Source: a virus | Direction: 5' to 3' (one strand) | DNA length: 36,910 bases | IMG/VR virus record: IMGVR_UViG_3300042453_002929 | Span: 1 to 36,910 of that record | Part shown: in pieces, positions 22,690 to 32,500 of the stretch | How positions within the stretch are numbered: the stretch's first letter is position 1 | How the letters are laid out: each line of letters opens with the position of its first letter | Program-made: the position numbers and the translations under genes | Notes under the pieces: generated by a model | The model's database searches: none | Told to the model about the DNA's origin: nothing | What the model saw: only the letters and a program-made list of their open reading frames with translations

Positions 22690-25600
22690 TGGCGACGATC
22701 GGCAGCATCGGGATCGCATTCGACGCCGACACCGGCGGGCTAACAGCCGGCGTCGACACCGTCGTTTCTTCGCTCGGTGGGATTAGGGCAGCAGTCGAGG
22801 AACTCCGCACGCAACTGGGCGGTCTGTCGTCGCTCTCCGTGGCTCTGAACGTCGACACTTCGGGGGTCGAGGCAGCGACAAAGTCCGTGGCCTCGCTCAA
22901 GACTGCGGCCGCGTCGGCGAGCGCCGAAGTCGCCGTGACGGCAGACACCTCTGCCGTCTCCGAAGCCGCCGGGGAAGTCGAGAGTCTAGGGGGGGCAGTT
23001 CAGGTAACGGCCGCCGCCGCCTCGCAGGCCCGCTCGTCACTTGCCGGCCTCGTCGTCACGACGGCGACGGTCGCAGTCTCGGCGCAGCAAGCGGTGGCGG
23101 CCTACGCAAAATTCCGGCAAGGATTCCTGGACTTTATCACATCAACTACTGGTGCCACCACTGCGTCAGGGGCTCTCCGTGCCGTGCTTCGGGGCCTCGC
23201 CGGTGACGTTGACTCACTTCGCGCCGTGTTTGGAGGCGTCAAGGCTGGGGTCGACGAGATGGTCGCGGGCTTTCTTTCGGCCAGCAACATCAACGCCGTC
23301 CTTCAGGGAACGCTCGGTAACGTTCTGAGGCTGTTCGGCGCAACGGACGAAGCCGTTATCGCCTCGACGCAGGTGATCGCAGACTTGATGACGAGGCAAG
23401 TCTCGCTTGCGGCAAGCAACCGACTTGTGCAGCAGTCGCTGCAAGTTGTAAGCGCCGCTTACGACAACGCCACCGCAGCGATTGTCTCTTTCCTGACCGA
23501 GACCGAAACGGGACGGGCTGTCGCCGACGGGCTCGCAAGGGGCATCGTCGCGATCGCCAGGGCCGCCGTCACGGTCGACTCGGCGATCGCGTCAGCGGTC
23601 TCGCGAGTCACCTCGTTTGTGACCAGCACAGAGTTGATGAGCCGAGTGTCGGCCACCGTCGGCACGGCCTTCGACGAGGTCGCGGCCGCTGCTCGCGGTC
23701 TCGTCAGCGGAACCTCGACGCTGGGCGAAGCCTTCGCGGCAATGCAACTGCGGCTCGGGCTCGTCTACGAGGGGCTCGTCAGGCTGCTTCCGTCGTTCGA
23801 CGAAGTCGCGGCGGTGGTCGGCTCGACGGTCTCCTCGATGGGGCGACTTGCGGCCCAGGCCGGGGGTGTCGTCACGGCTCTTGGAAATGTTGCTGCGGGC
23901 CTGAGCATCGTGTCCGTCGCGGGCGAGCGGGGCGTGACCGCCCTGGACTTCTCCGGAGCGGTCGCAAACACGGTCGCGCTGAGCGCTGGCTTTGGCGCAC
24001 TTCAGGGCGCTGCGGCCGGCGCTGTCGCCGGAACGGGCCTGCTGGCTGGCGCTGCCTCTGGCGCTGCGTCTGCGATCGCGGGACTGGCTTCGACGTTTCC
24101 GCTGGTTGCCGCCGGCTCGATCGCATTCGCCGTCGCGACCGGCAAAGTCGCGGACGAACTTCAGCGACTCGCGGGCAGCGCGGGACAACTGGGCGACCTG
24201 TCTGACCGGTTCGGCCAGCCAGTCCAGGAGATGGAGAAACTTCGCATCGCTGCGAACAACACCAACACCGCATTCGCAGCGGTTGTACGGGGCCAGCAGA
24301 CCTTTTCCAGCAATATCGAGAAGGTGAAGATCGGCCAACTTGGAACACCTCAAGCGCGCGAGGCGGCGGCGGCCTTTTCGAGGCTAGGCATCAGCGTCCA
24401 AGACTTGCGGTCGAACAGCCCAGAAACAGTCTTCATGGACGTTGCGAAGGCTGTGTCTGCGATTCCGGACGCCACCAAGCGAACCCAAGTGGCAATGGAC
24501 TTGTTTGGGCGCACTGGCCCCGCCTTGATGCCTCTGCTCAAGAATCTTGAGGCGATCAATGCCGACATGGAGAGACTTGGAGGAACCATCGAGCAGACGG
24601 ACTTCGACAGGCTTTCAACGCTCGACAGGTCGTTCCAGAGAGTGCAGACAGCAAGCGCTGCCCTGTCCCGGTCGCTGCTCATGCCGTTCACGCGGATGCA
24701 GCAAGCGGTAAACAATCTTTCAGCGGACGTCAGCGGCGGTCTCGCGAAGGCGTTCTCGTCCGTGGGCCAGATGCTGGCCGACATCAGCACTCCGGTCGCC
24801 GTTGTGATCGAGATCGTTGGCCGGATGACGAATGTCCTGCTTCGCGTGGTGGGCATCTTCGCAGAGATCGCGACTGCGCTCGGTGTCTTCAGTACAGTGG
24901 CTGCGATCTTCGAGGGCATCCGGGTTGGCTTCGAGACCGCGATGGCACCGATCGAGCAGATGCTCACCGCCATCGAGGGCGTGGCGAAGGCGATCACTGA
25001 CTTCTTGGGGCCGACCGTGGACGGAATCGGCCTAGTCGGACAGGCGATCGGCCTCGTCGTCGGGGCTCTCGGCCAGTTGGTGACCTACGTCGCCCTGGGC
25101 GCTGCTGCGTGGGGCATCTATTCCGCTGCGGTCGCCGTGGCGACCGGATTCTCTATCGCGGCGACGGTCTCATTTATCGCAATGTGGGCGGCCGCGCTCG
25201 GCCCGGTCGCTTTGGTCGTGGGCGGCCTAGCGCTTATCGGAGCCGGGATCACGCTCTTGATTTCCGGCATCAGTTCCGTGGTGGGGTGGTTCTTCGACTG
25301 GGGCGCCTCGACAAGCGAGATCGACGGCGCAACTGCAAGTGTCGACGAGTTGGCGGCGGCGGTCGCTGAGGCCGAGTCTTCGTCACTCAAGAATGGCATC
25401 GAGGAAGGAATGCTCGCTGCCGGTGAGGCCGCGAGTGCAGCGGCGGACGAGGTCGGCAAAACGATCGGACTCAGCCAGGATCAAGTTGATGCACTGAAGG
25501 CCACCATTGGCTCGACCATCACAGCCGCAGCGGGGCTCGTGGGGCTCGACCTGAGTGGCGAAGAAGGCGAGAACCAGTTCGACCGGGCTCGCGAGTCGAT

Positions 25601-28262
25601 TGCCAGCGCTCGCGGCGAAATGGACGAGTTCAGTATCCGCGCGGCAAGACTGGGGCAAGCAGGCGCTGAGGCCATCACGGCGTCGAGCGAGGAGTTTAAT
25701 GAACTCCAGAGGAACCTTGCCAGCGGGAAGATCAATCTCGAAGAGTTCGAGAAGGGCTACGACGAGGTCAGCGACGGTCTTGGAAAGACCCTGGAGGCGA
25801 TCGAGAAGGGGTCGCCCGAGGAAACGCTCAAGAGGAATCTCGAACTCTTCAAGCAACTCGACGACGCCGCCAAGCAAGTCGAGAAGTCTGTTCGAGATAT
25901 TGGCGCGGGAGTGCAGATCGGCGACAAGTTCTTTCCCAGGTCAGAAGAGGTCAAGGCTCGGGCGCAAGAGTATGCGGATCAGTACACCGACTCGCTGGAA
26001 AGCATTAAGCGAAAGTTGGCCTCCGGAGGCTTCCAGGCCGAGATCGACACTCGCAGGACTGAGAATCAGAGGGCCTTCGACGCCGGTGAGATTGATAGCG
26101 AGACTTTTAATCGAACAAAGCGGGAACTCGACACAACCTCGGCACAAGAGCAGGCGTCGATCGCCACCGAGGAAGTGCAGCGAGAACTGGATCGCAACAA
26201 TGCGAAACTGAAGGTCGAGTTGGACTTCGCGGACAACATCCGCAAGAGCCTCGAAACGGCGTTTCTCTCTCCGGTCGAGTTGTTCCAAAAGGAACTCGAC
26301 AAGATTCAGACGAACATCGAACTCACAGACGAGGAGAAGTCGCTCGCGGAGCAAGACCTTCGCAAAAACGCGAGAGAGAGCCTGATCGGAAAGACGGCCG
26401 TCGAGTCATTCAACGATCGCCAGCGAGATCTCAAGCAGGGTGCCGACGCCGGCCTTATCTCGAACGACGAGATGCGGAACGAGATGCTCAAGAACTCGGA
26501 CGAACTCGCCCGCGCTCTTGGGATTGCAGTGAATCCGGCCAACCAGATGGAGGTGGCGATCTCGGAACTCGATACGGCCCTCAAGGCCGGAGCGATTTCC
26601 GTCGATCAGCACGCCGAGGGGCTCGAAAACGCTCGCCGTAGTTTTCTCGAAAGTCTTGGCATCAAGCCGGCGGCAGAAGAGATTGACGCCGACAAGATGG
26701 CGGAACTCGAAAAGCAGCGAGCCGCTGGCAGCATCAATGACGAAGAGTTCGAGCGGGGCCGTCAGGCGATCGAGAACGACATTGTCGGCCAGTCTGCGGC
26801 CGACCGGATCGCAGAGCAACGTCGCCGGATCGAGGCCGGCGTCGCCAGCGGAACCGTGAGCGGAGAGCGAGGCGAGGCCGCTCTCCGCTCCCTTGACGCA
26901 GATCGTCGCAGCGCGGCGGGGATCGAAAACACGGCAGGCCAGCAATTGCAACTTGGCCTCGACCGAATCAACGACGCCTTCGGCGTCGCAGGGCAGACGA
27001 TCGAGCAAATTCAGGCAAACCTCTCTCCGCAGGAGTTCGCAGAGTATCAGCAGGCGATCAAGCAGAACGCTGAGGCCGTTCGCGAGTCGCTAGGCGTCGA
27101 AAAGTCTGTCGGCAGCGTCCTCAAGGAGGCCCAGGAGAGACTTGCCCAGGCGGTCTCAGACGGCGTCATCACGCAGGATGAGGCAAACAGCGCGATGAAG
27201 AAGCAACGAGACGAGGCCTTGGCGTCGCTTGGAATCGACAAGTCTCCGATTCAGGAGTTCGAGGAAGCGGCCGAGCGGCTCTCCGACGCCGCCGGCGAGA
27301 AAGCGATCACCGAGGAGGAACTCGCGAGGGGGGCAAAGAAAATTCGCGAGAACCTCCTGAGTTCGCTTGGCATTCCGCTTGATCCTGCTGCTCAGTTGCA
27401 GGAGCAGATGAATAACCTCAACGAGGCGCTGGACAAAGGCGTTATCACGCAGGAGGAGTTCAATCGCGGCCAGGAGGAGTTGCGAGAATCGCTAGGGGTA
27501 AGCAAGTCTGTCGGTGTCGTCCTCAAGGATGCCGAAAAAAGACTGTCGCAGGCTGTCTCCGCTGGCGTCATCACGCAAGAGGAGGCCAACGAGGCTTTCA
27601 AGAAGCAGCGGGACGACGTCCTCGCCTCGCTCGGGATCGACAAGTCGCCGATTCAGGACTTCGAGGAGGCCGCCGAGCGGCTCGCTGACGCCGCCGGCGA
27701 GAAAGCGATCACTGAGGAGGAACTCGCAAGAGGTGCCGCGAAGATTCGCGACAACCTCCTGAACTCGCTCGGTATTCCCATCGATTCGGTGAATCAGTTG
27801 CGGGAGCGGCTAAAAAATCTCGGAGACGCCTTCGACAGGGGGCTCATCACGCAAGAGGAGTTCACCAGAGGCCAAGACGAAGCCCGCAAGGCAATGCTGC
27901 CCGGCGGCGAGGAAGAGTCTCCGCTCAAGCAGTTCCAGAGAGACATGGAGACCATCAACAAGGCCGCCGCCGAGGGGCTCATCGACAAGGACGATGCAGA
28001 GCAGCGGCGAAACGTCCTCCGTGCTGACCTTCAGGAAAACCTCAAGCCTGCCCTCGAAGCCGTCGCCCCCGACCGTCGCCAAGTTGGCGCCTCCGACGTC
28101 CGCTCGCGAGGCGGCGTGGACACGTTCTTCCGGATTCTCCAAGGACGCGACAACCCAAGTCTCAAGGCTCAGTTGGAGATCGCCAGAAACACTCGCATCC
28201 TGGCCGACGCCCAGAACGAACCCGAGGCGGTCGCAGTGATCGCGCAACTCTCTGCTAGGTAG
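22689..28262 (+). CDS. Tape measure protein
   Basis: This is the classic gene after the tail chaperones: 1857 residues, Ala-rich, largely helical. It opens with a phage tape-measure start (IGIAFDADTGGLTAGVDTVV). A long hydrophobic stretch lies at about residues 420-485 (AALS/AGAASGAASAIAGLA type) and a second cluster at about 784-875 (LVVGALGQLVTYVALGAAAW, PVALVVGGLALIGAGITLLI). These could insert into the host membrane during DNA entry. From about residue 1000 to the end there are roughly 13 short units built like G-x-I-T-x-E-E-F-x-x-G, and two of the C-terminal blocks are a 134-residue tandem duplication. Length would predict a long tail of the order of 250 nm, using the usual 0.15 nm per residue. 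Confidence 0.92.
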   Translation: MATIGSIGIAFDADTGGLTAGVDTVVSSLGGIRAAVEELRTQLGGLSSLSVALNVDTSGVEAATKSVASLKTAAASASAEVAVTADTSAVSEAAGEVESLGGAVQVTAAAASQARSSLAGLVVTTATVAVSAQQAVAAYAKFRQGFLDFITSTTGATTASGALRAVLRGLAGDVDSLRAVFGGVKAGVDEMVAGFLSASNINAVLQGTLGNVLRLFGATDEAVIASTQVIADLMTRQVSLAASNRLVQQSLQVVSAAYDNATAAIVSFLTETETGRAVADGLARGIVAIARAAVTVDSAIASAVSRVTSFVTSTELMSRVSATVGTAFDEVAAAARGLVSGTSTLGEAFAAMQLRLGLVYEGLVRLLPSFDEVAAVVGSTVSSMGRLAAQAGGVVTALGNVAAGLSIVSVAGERGVTALDFSGAVANTVALSAGFGALQGAAAGAVAGTGLLAGAASGAASAIAGLASTFPLVAAGSIAFAVATGKVADELQRLAGSAGQLGDLSDRFGQPVQEMEKLRIAANNTNTAFAAVVRGQQTFSSNIEKVKIGQLGTPQAREAAAAFSRLGISVQDLRSNSPETVFMDVAKAVSAIPDATKRTQVAMDLFGRTGPALMPLLKNLEAINADMERLGGTIEQTDFDRLSTLDRSFQRVQTASAALSRSLLMPFTRMQQAVNNLSADVSGGLAKAFSSVGQMLADISTPVAVVIEIVGRMTNVLLRVVGIFAEIATALGVFSTVAAIFEGIRVGFETAMAPIEQMLTAIEGVAKAITDFLGPTVDGIGLVGQAIGLVVGALGQLVTYVALGAAAWGIYSAAVAVATGFSIAATVSFIAMWAAALGPVALVVGGLALIGAGITLLISGISSVVGWFFDWGASTSEIDGATASVDELAAAVAEAESSSLKNGIEEGMLAAGEAASAAADEVGKTIGLSQDQVDALKATIGSTITAAAGLVGLDLSGEEGENQFDRARESIASARGEMDEFSIRAARLGQAGAEAITASSEEFNELQRNLASGKINLEEFEKGYDEVSDGLGKTLEAIEKGSPEETLKRNLELFKQLDDAAKQVEKSVRDIGAGVQIGDKFFPRSEEVKARAQEYADQYTDSLESIKRKLASGGFQAEIDTRRTENQRAFDAGEIDSETFNRTKRELDTTSAQEQASIATEEVQRELDRNNAKLKVELDFADNIRKSLETAFLSPVELFQKELDKIQTNIELTDEEKSLAEQDLRKNARESLIGKTAVESFNDRQRDLKQGADAGLISNDEMRNEMLKNSDELARALGIAVNPANQMEVAISELDTALKAGAISVDQHAEGLENARRSFLESLGIKPAAEEIDADKMAELEKQRAAGSINDEEFERGRQAIENDIVGQSAADRIAEQRRRIEAGVASGTVSGERGEAALRSLDADRRSAAGIENTAGQQLQLGLDRINDAFGVAGQTIEQIQANLSPQEFAEYQQAIKQNAEAVRESLGVEKSVGSVLKEAQERLAQAVSDGVITQDEANSAMKKQRDEALASLGIDKSPIQEFEEAAERLSDAAGEKAITEEELARGAKKIRENLLSSLGIPLDPAAQLQEQMNNLNEALDKGVITQEEFNRGQEELRESLGVSKSVGVVLKDAEKRLSQAVSAGVITQEEANEAFKKQRDDVLASLGIDKSPIQDFEEAAERLADAAGEKAITEEELARGAAKIRDNLLNSLGIPIDSVNQLRERLKNLGDAFDRGLITQEEFTRGQDEARKAMLPGGEEESPLKQFQRDMETINKAAAEGLIDKDDAEQRRNVLRADLQENLKPALEAVAPDRRQVGASDVRSRGGVDTFFRILQGRDNPSLKAQLEIARNTRILADAQNEPEAVAVIAQLSAR
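27082..27885 (+). repeat. Tandem 402-bp direct repeat inside the tape measure gene
   Basis: The unit beginning near 27082 (protein ESLGVEKSVGSVLKEAQERL) is repeated 402 bp later near 27484 (ESLGVSKSVGVVLKDAEKRL) with an identical internal segment ASLGIDKSPIQ and near-identical GEKAITEEELARGA. The offset of exactly 134 codons keeps the frame. The copies differ mainly at silent or conservative positions, pointing to a fairly recent duplication that lengthens the tape measure. Confidence 0.85.
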
Positions 28263-28267
28263 CCAAG

Positions 28268-29224
28268 ATGCCAGAGCCAAATCCCGTCGGTGCGCCGTGG
28301 AACGTCGGCCTTCCAGGCCTGCTCGACTGCCGCGAGTTGTTCCGGGGCCGATCCCGCTCGGCAAACCTCGAAGGCGTCCCGCAGTACGTTCGCGTTTTTC
28401 TGGTGCGAACGACGGTCATCAATCCCAACATGGTGTATGTGGCGGCCGCCCCGGGGATCGGCTGGCGAGACCCGTACCCTGACGATGCAGATGCCGTCCT
28501 CGTCGAGTCAAGCACGGCCCAGGACGGGGACAGCCCGTTCCACTACAAGGTCACCTACAACTACAGGTTTCTCGATGAGACGGAGAAGATTCCGTGGCAT
28601 CGGCCCTCGCAGTATTCGTTCTCGGGGTCGCTCGCGTCCTCGCCAGCCTTCTGGCATTTCTCGGGCGGAAACAATAACAACACCGAGAAGAAGATCATCA
28701 TCAACACGGCGGGCGATCCGCTCTCGGGGCTTGACCGGGACGAGGCCGAGTTCAACGTCACGATTCAATACAACCAGAAGCCGCCGTTTGACTACGGCAA
28801 GGCGCAGCAGTACGTCGGCGCCATCAACTCTGACACCTGGAGCGGCGGCGCTCCGAAGACTTGGAAGTGCCAGTCTATTTCGGCTTCGCGAAAGTTCGAG
28901 GTGATCCCCGCTCTCGTTCCCGACGACCCGCCCGTCAAGACGTTCTTCTTCGACACGACGGTCACGATCGCGTACCGGGACTCGGGCTGGGACTTGCAGA
29001 CCTGGGACGTTGGCTTCAACGAGATCGTCGGCGGCCAGAGGCGAAAGATTCTCGCGGGTAGCGAGCCGGTGAGCGAGCCTGCCGCCCTGACTAGCGGAAG
29101 AGCCAAGACCCCCGGCCAGCCGCCCGATATGTTGACATTTCGGCTCTACAAGATGCTGCCGTTCGTCGGCACGTTCGAGGCGATTCCGAACACGACCCCC
29201 ACGGGCTATCCGTACAACCTGTAG
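28268..29224 (+). CDS. Putative distal tail / baseplate protein, unknown family
   Basis: The 318-residue product (MPEPNPVGAPWNVGLPGLLD) is rich in aromatic and beta residues (SPFHYKVTYNYRFLD, DTTVTIAYRDSGWDLQTWDV) and lacks membrane or catalytic motifs. It lies directly after the tape measure gene, where distal tail and baseplate hub genes normally are. Short Asn-rich loop GGNNNNTEKKIIIN at the centre. I do not recognise a family; the tail assignment rests on position and composition. Confidence 0.6.
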   Translation: MPEPNPVGAPWNVGLPGLLDCRELFRGRSRSANLEGVPQYVRVFLVRTTVINPNMVYVAAAPGIGWRDPYPDDADAVLVESSTAQDGDSPFHYKVTYNYRFLDETEKIPWHRPSQYSFSGSLASSPAFWHFSGGNNNNTEKKIIINTAGDPLSGLDRDEAEFNVTIQYNQKPPFDYGKAQQYVGAINSDTWSGGAPKTWKCQSISASRKFEVIPALVPDDPPVKTFFFDTTVTIAYRDSGWDLQTWDVGFNEIVGGQRRKILAGSEPVSEPAALTSGRAKTPGQPPDMLTFRLYKMLPFVGTFEAIPNTTPTGYPYNL

Positions 29225-29229
29225 TCGTC

Positions 29230-29580
29230 ATGTCACAGCAATCCGCGAACAAGACCGAGCAGTTGGTGCAGTTTCGCCAGCGAGATGCGCAGCGAATCAA
29301 CAATACCGTGCTGGCCCACGAGTCTGCGAGGCGGGGCCGCTCGCCGAGCAAACTGCCGCGAGCAGCAGGCGGCGGCGGCGGCGGAATCGAGGAAGTGCTG
29401 TTCACTGGCGCGTGGCCCCAGAACACCTACAAGCAAGTGTTCTACGCATCGGACACGACCAATACCACAACGGCGTCGGCCCTGAACTTTTTCTGCTCTA
29501 TCCTGCCCGCAGTCGGCTATCGCCGCGCTCTCGTCGCGGCCACGGGCGACATCGTGGTTCTCGTCAACTCGCAGTGCTGA
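29230..29580 (+). CDS. Small 116-residue tail-region protein, unknown
   Basis: The product starts MSQQSANKTEQLVQFRQRDA, has a basic helical N-terminal half, a hexaglycine hinge (AAGGGGGGIEEV) and a beta-rich C-terminal half ending LVAATGDIVVLVNSQC. The C-terminal cysteine is the last residue. It lies between two tail genes with gaps of only 5 and 3 bases, so it belongs to the tail operon. No family is recognised. Confidence 0.6.
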   Translation: MSQQSANKTEQLVQFRQRDAQRINNTVLAHESARRGRSPSKLPRAAGGGGGGIEEVLFTGAWPQNTYKQVFYASDTTNTTTASALNFFCSILPAVGYRRALVAATGDIVVLVNSQC

Positions 29581-29583
29581 ACC

Positions 29584-32500
29584 ATGTCGTTCTGGCCCCT
29601 CTGTTGCAAGAAACCGCAGGCGTATCCGATCGACCCTGACTTCGATGGGCTGCGGCAGCAGTTTTGCGTCGAATACGAGGCCGCCACGCCCGCAGCGGGG
29701 CGACCGGGCGGGGCGGAGTCTCTGTCGGTTGCGGGCGCTAGGTCGGGGCGAGTGGTGACGAACCCGATCAAGTTTAGGTCTCTCTGCGATGTCGCGGGGG
29801 TCTCAGAGGACGGCAAACTCTACTGCTGGCAAGGCCCTTTTGTCACGGCGATGCGATATCAGAACTCGATCGCGACGCCGGTCGAGCGGGATACTTTGCA
29901 GCAACTGTTTGACCTCGCGCCGCAAGGAGAACACTCGGGTCTGTATCAAGTAGGCGACGACGATGACTGGGACTCTGTGGTGTGCAAGGCCGAGGGAGCA
30001 TACGGCATCCTCGCCAAGAAAGCCGACGGCTCGCTTTGGGCCTTTAATGGCGCGCAACACGGCGTTCAGGCCGCGTGGTCGTCTTTCCTTGAGTCAGACC
30101 TCTCCGCGAAGGCGTTTCGCGCGAAACTCAGTTCGTCGATCAAGTCGATTAAGACAGATGACAACAGTGTCTCGCTGCTTTACTCTCGGTTCGCACAGCC
30201 TGCGTGGTTCACTGCCGAGCCGCAGTCAGTGTCGATCCAGAAGGTGCGGTTTCAGCAGACATCCCAGTTCACCTCTTTCGCGGATGTCTCGGTTGCGGAC
30301 TCCGAGCCCGGTGACGGTGCGTCCGTTGTTCCAAGGCTGCGAGCAAAGATCGACGTCGGCGCAATCCTGAACGTCAGTGTCACTTCAGGCGGATCTGGCC
30401 AGATCGGAACCACCAAGACAGTAACCCTGACCGGCAGCGACGGCAGCGGCACCGGCGCGACGGCCGACGCGATCGTCTCCAATGGCTCGATCGCATCCGT
30501 CGTCGTCACAAGGCCCGGCGAGGGCTACAAGCACCCAGTCACGGCGACGGTTTCCGGCGGCGCCACGCTCTCCGTCTCGCCCCCGCGAAAGATTTTGGTC
30601 ACCTCCGGCGGCAGCGGGTACACCGCATCGCCGTCTGTCTCTTTTCAGCCAGCCGAAGGCGAGTACGAAGACGCAGGCGGCGCAACGGCAAGAGTTTCCA
30701 AGATGTCTCGCTGCGGAGTCGGAGCCTTCGAGGTTCAGGCTGGCGGCACCGGATACACGGCCGCGACGGCCGTCGAGTCTCGCACGGGAGCCACGGCGAC
30801 AGCCGTCGTGAACGGCGTCGGGAGCATCGTCTCTTGGAACCTGACGTCCGCTGGGGCTGCGGCCTACTCGCCTCTCGACGAAGAGCCGCTCGAAGTGACG
30901 ATCACCGGCGACGGCCAAGGCGCAGCAGCGAGTGCCGTTCCTGCCGGTTCGAGCGTGGAAGAAGTCGAGGTCGTCGAAAATCCCGAAGTCTGGTCGAGGC
31001 CGCCGCTGGTTGTGTTCAGCGGCGGGGGCGGCGAAGGCGCCGCAGCGGTCGTCGAGGGCGTGATCGGCAGACTTGAGTTTGAAGTGCAGTCTGGCGGAAG
31101 CGGCTACACGAAGACGTCTTTGGCCTTGGGAAGCAATCTGTTTTCAGAGCGAACGCACTACGCTCCATGCGTCACAGTTCCTGCCAGCCAGGACGTTATC
31201 GGCGGCCGCCGGATGGGCGGCTCAGTCATCATCGGCGAGGCGATGCTCTCTCCGAGTTCGATCGCGTCAGTCGATCAAGACCCCGCGGAGTTTTGCAACC
31301 CCTATCGGTCGCCGTACCGATTCAATGGCGGAGTGATGACGACCCCAGATGGAGTAACGGCCCCCGAAGGGTCGCTATTTGGTCATCACCTACAAGTCGC
31401 GAAACTAAACGTCGCGTCACAAGGCGTGGCTCAGCCGTTCCGGAGGAGATTCTCTCTTTTCTCCGTTCTCGCCGAGAGTCTGCCGACCGAACAGGACGCT
31501 CGCGAAATGGTCGAGCAGACGATCGTCGCTTACCTGAGAGGGCCTGGGCATTCGCGACATCCACTCACGGTGGAGTACGTCGAAGGAACGCGAGCGTCGC
31601 CTGTGATTACGATATCCCTCGTCACCCCGTATGCGTCTCCGCAGCCGCCTGCCTTGTGCATTGAGTTCTCGGCGAGGCCGCATCGCGACTCGCCTCAAGG
31701 CGCCTGGTTTGGCCTCCCGATGCAAGGCCTGTACACCTACCTCGCCTTCGCCGAAAAACCAAACGCGAAAGCGTGGTGGAGTCGCCGGGGGGCCTCTTAC
31801 TCCAGAAGCACTAGGCCCTTTTTCCAGCCTGGCGCAATAGAGTTGAACGCCGACGGCGGGGCATATCATCGCTATCGGATCGTCGATGGGGAGCCGCTGT
31901 CTGAACACGATACGCCAGTGCCGTGGGTTGACGAGCCAACTGGAGTCGAGGTCTCTAGCCCCGAGGAGTATCTGGGGCCAGTTGAAGAGCGAACACTCGA
32001 AGACCCGTGCCGGAGTTGGTGGCAACCGTCTGACTCGCAGCGGATTCATTTCTTCTTTCCGACAGAGCAGGGAGTGCCAGCGAGAGGTTTGGCTGAGGCG
32101 ATTTATGACGCTTCGCTTCAGCATCCCGTTATCGGCTCAGTGTCGCTGTCCGAGCCCGGCAGCGGATACACGGAAGAGCCAGAGGCACTGCTTTTTATCT
32201 ACAACGACCCATTTCCTGTCAGCACCGGACTGACTGAATGCACTTCGGCGGGCTTTTCTGGAGACACTGCACTTGCGGTGTCTCAGGGCTCGCTGAAGTG
32301 GTGGGGTGCTAACTCTGCGATCGGCGCGTCGGGCTCAGGCGGCGTCTACGATCCAGAGCCAGCCGCGCAAGAGGGTGCCGCTGCCGCCTACGCCTGGAGA
32401 CTCGCAAACGCAGGGTCAAACGCAGGGTCAACATTTGTCACGGCGAAGCCAACTCTTGTCGGAGGCCACCTGAGTTTCGCCGCGTCGGGCGACCTGACTG

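Noticed and set aside
27082-27885. Insertion sequence or transposon as origin of the 402-bp repeat
   Set aside because: No inverted ends, no transposase, and the repeat keeps the reading frame of the tape measure; it is a simple internal duplication.
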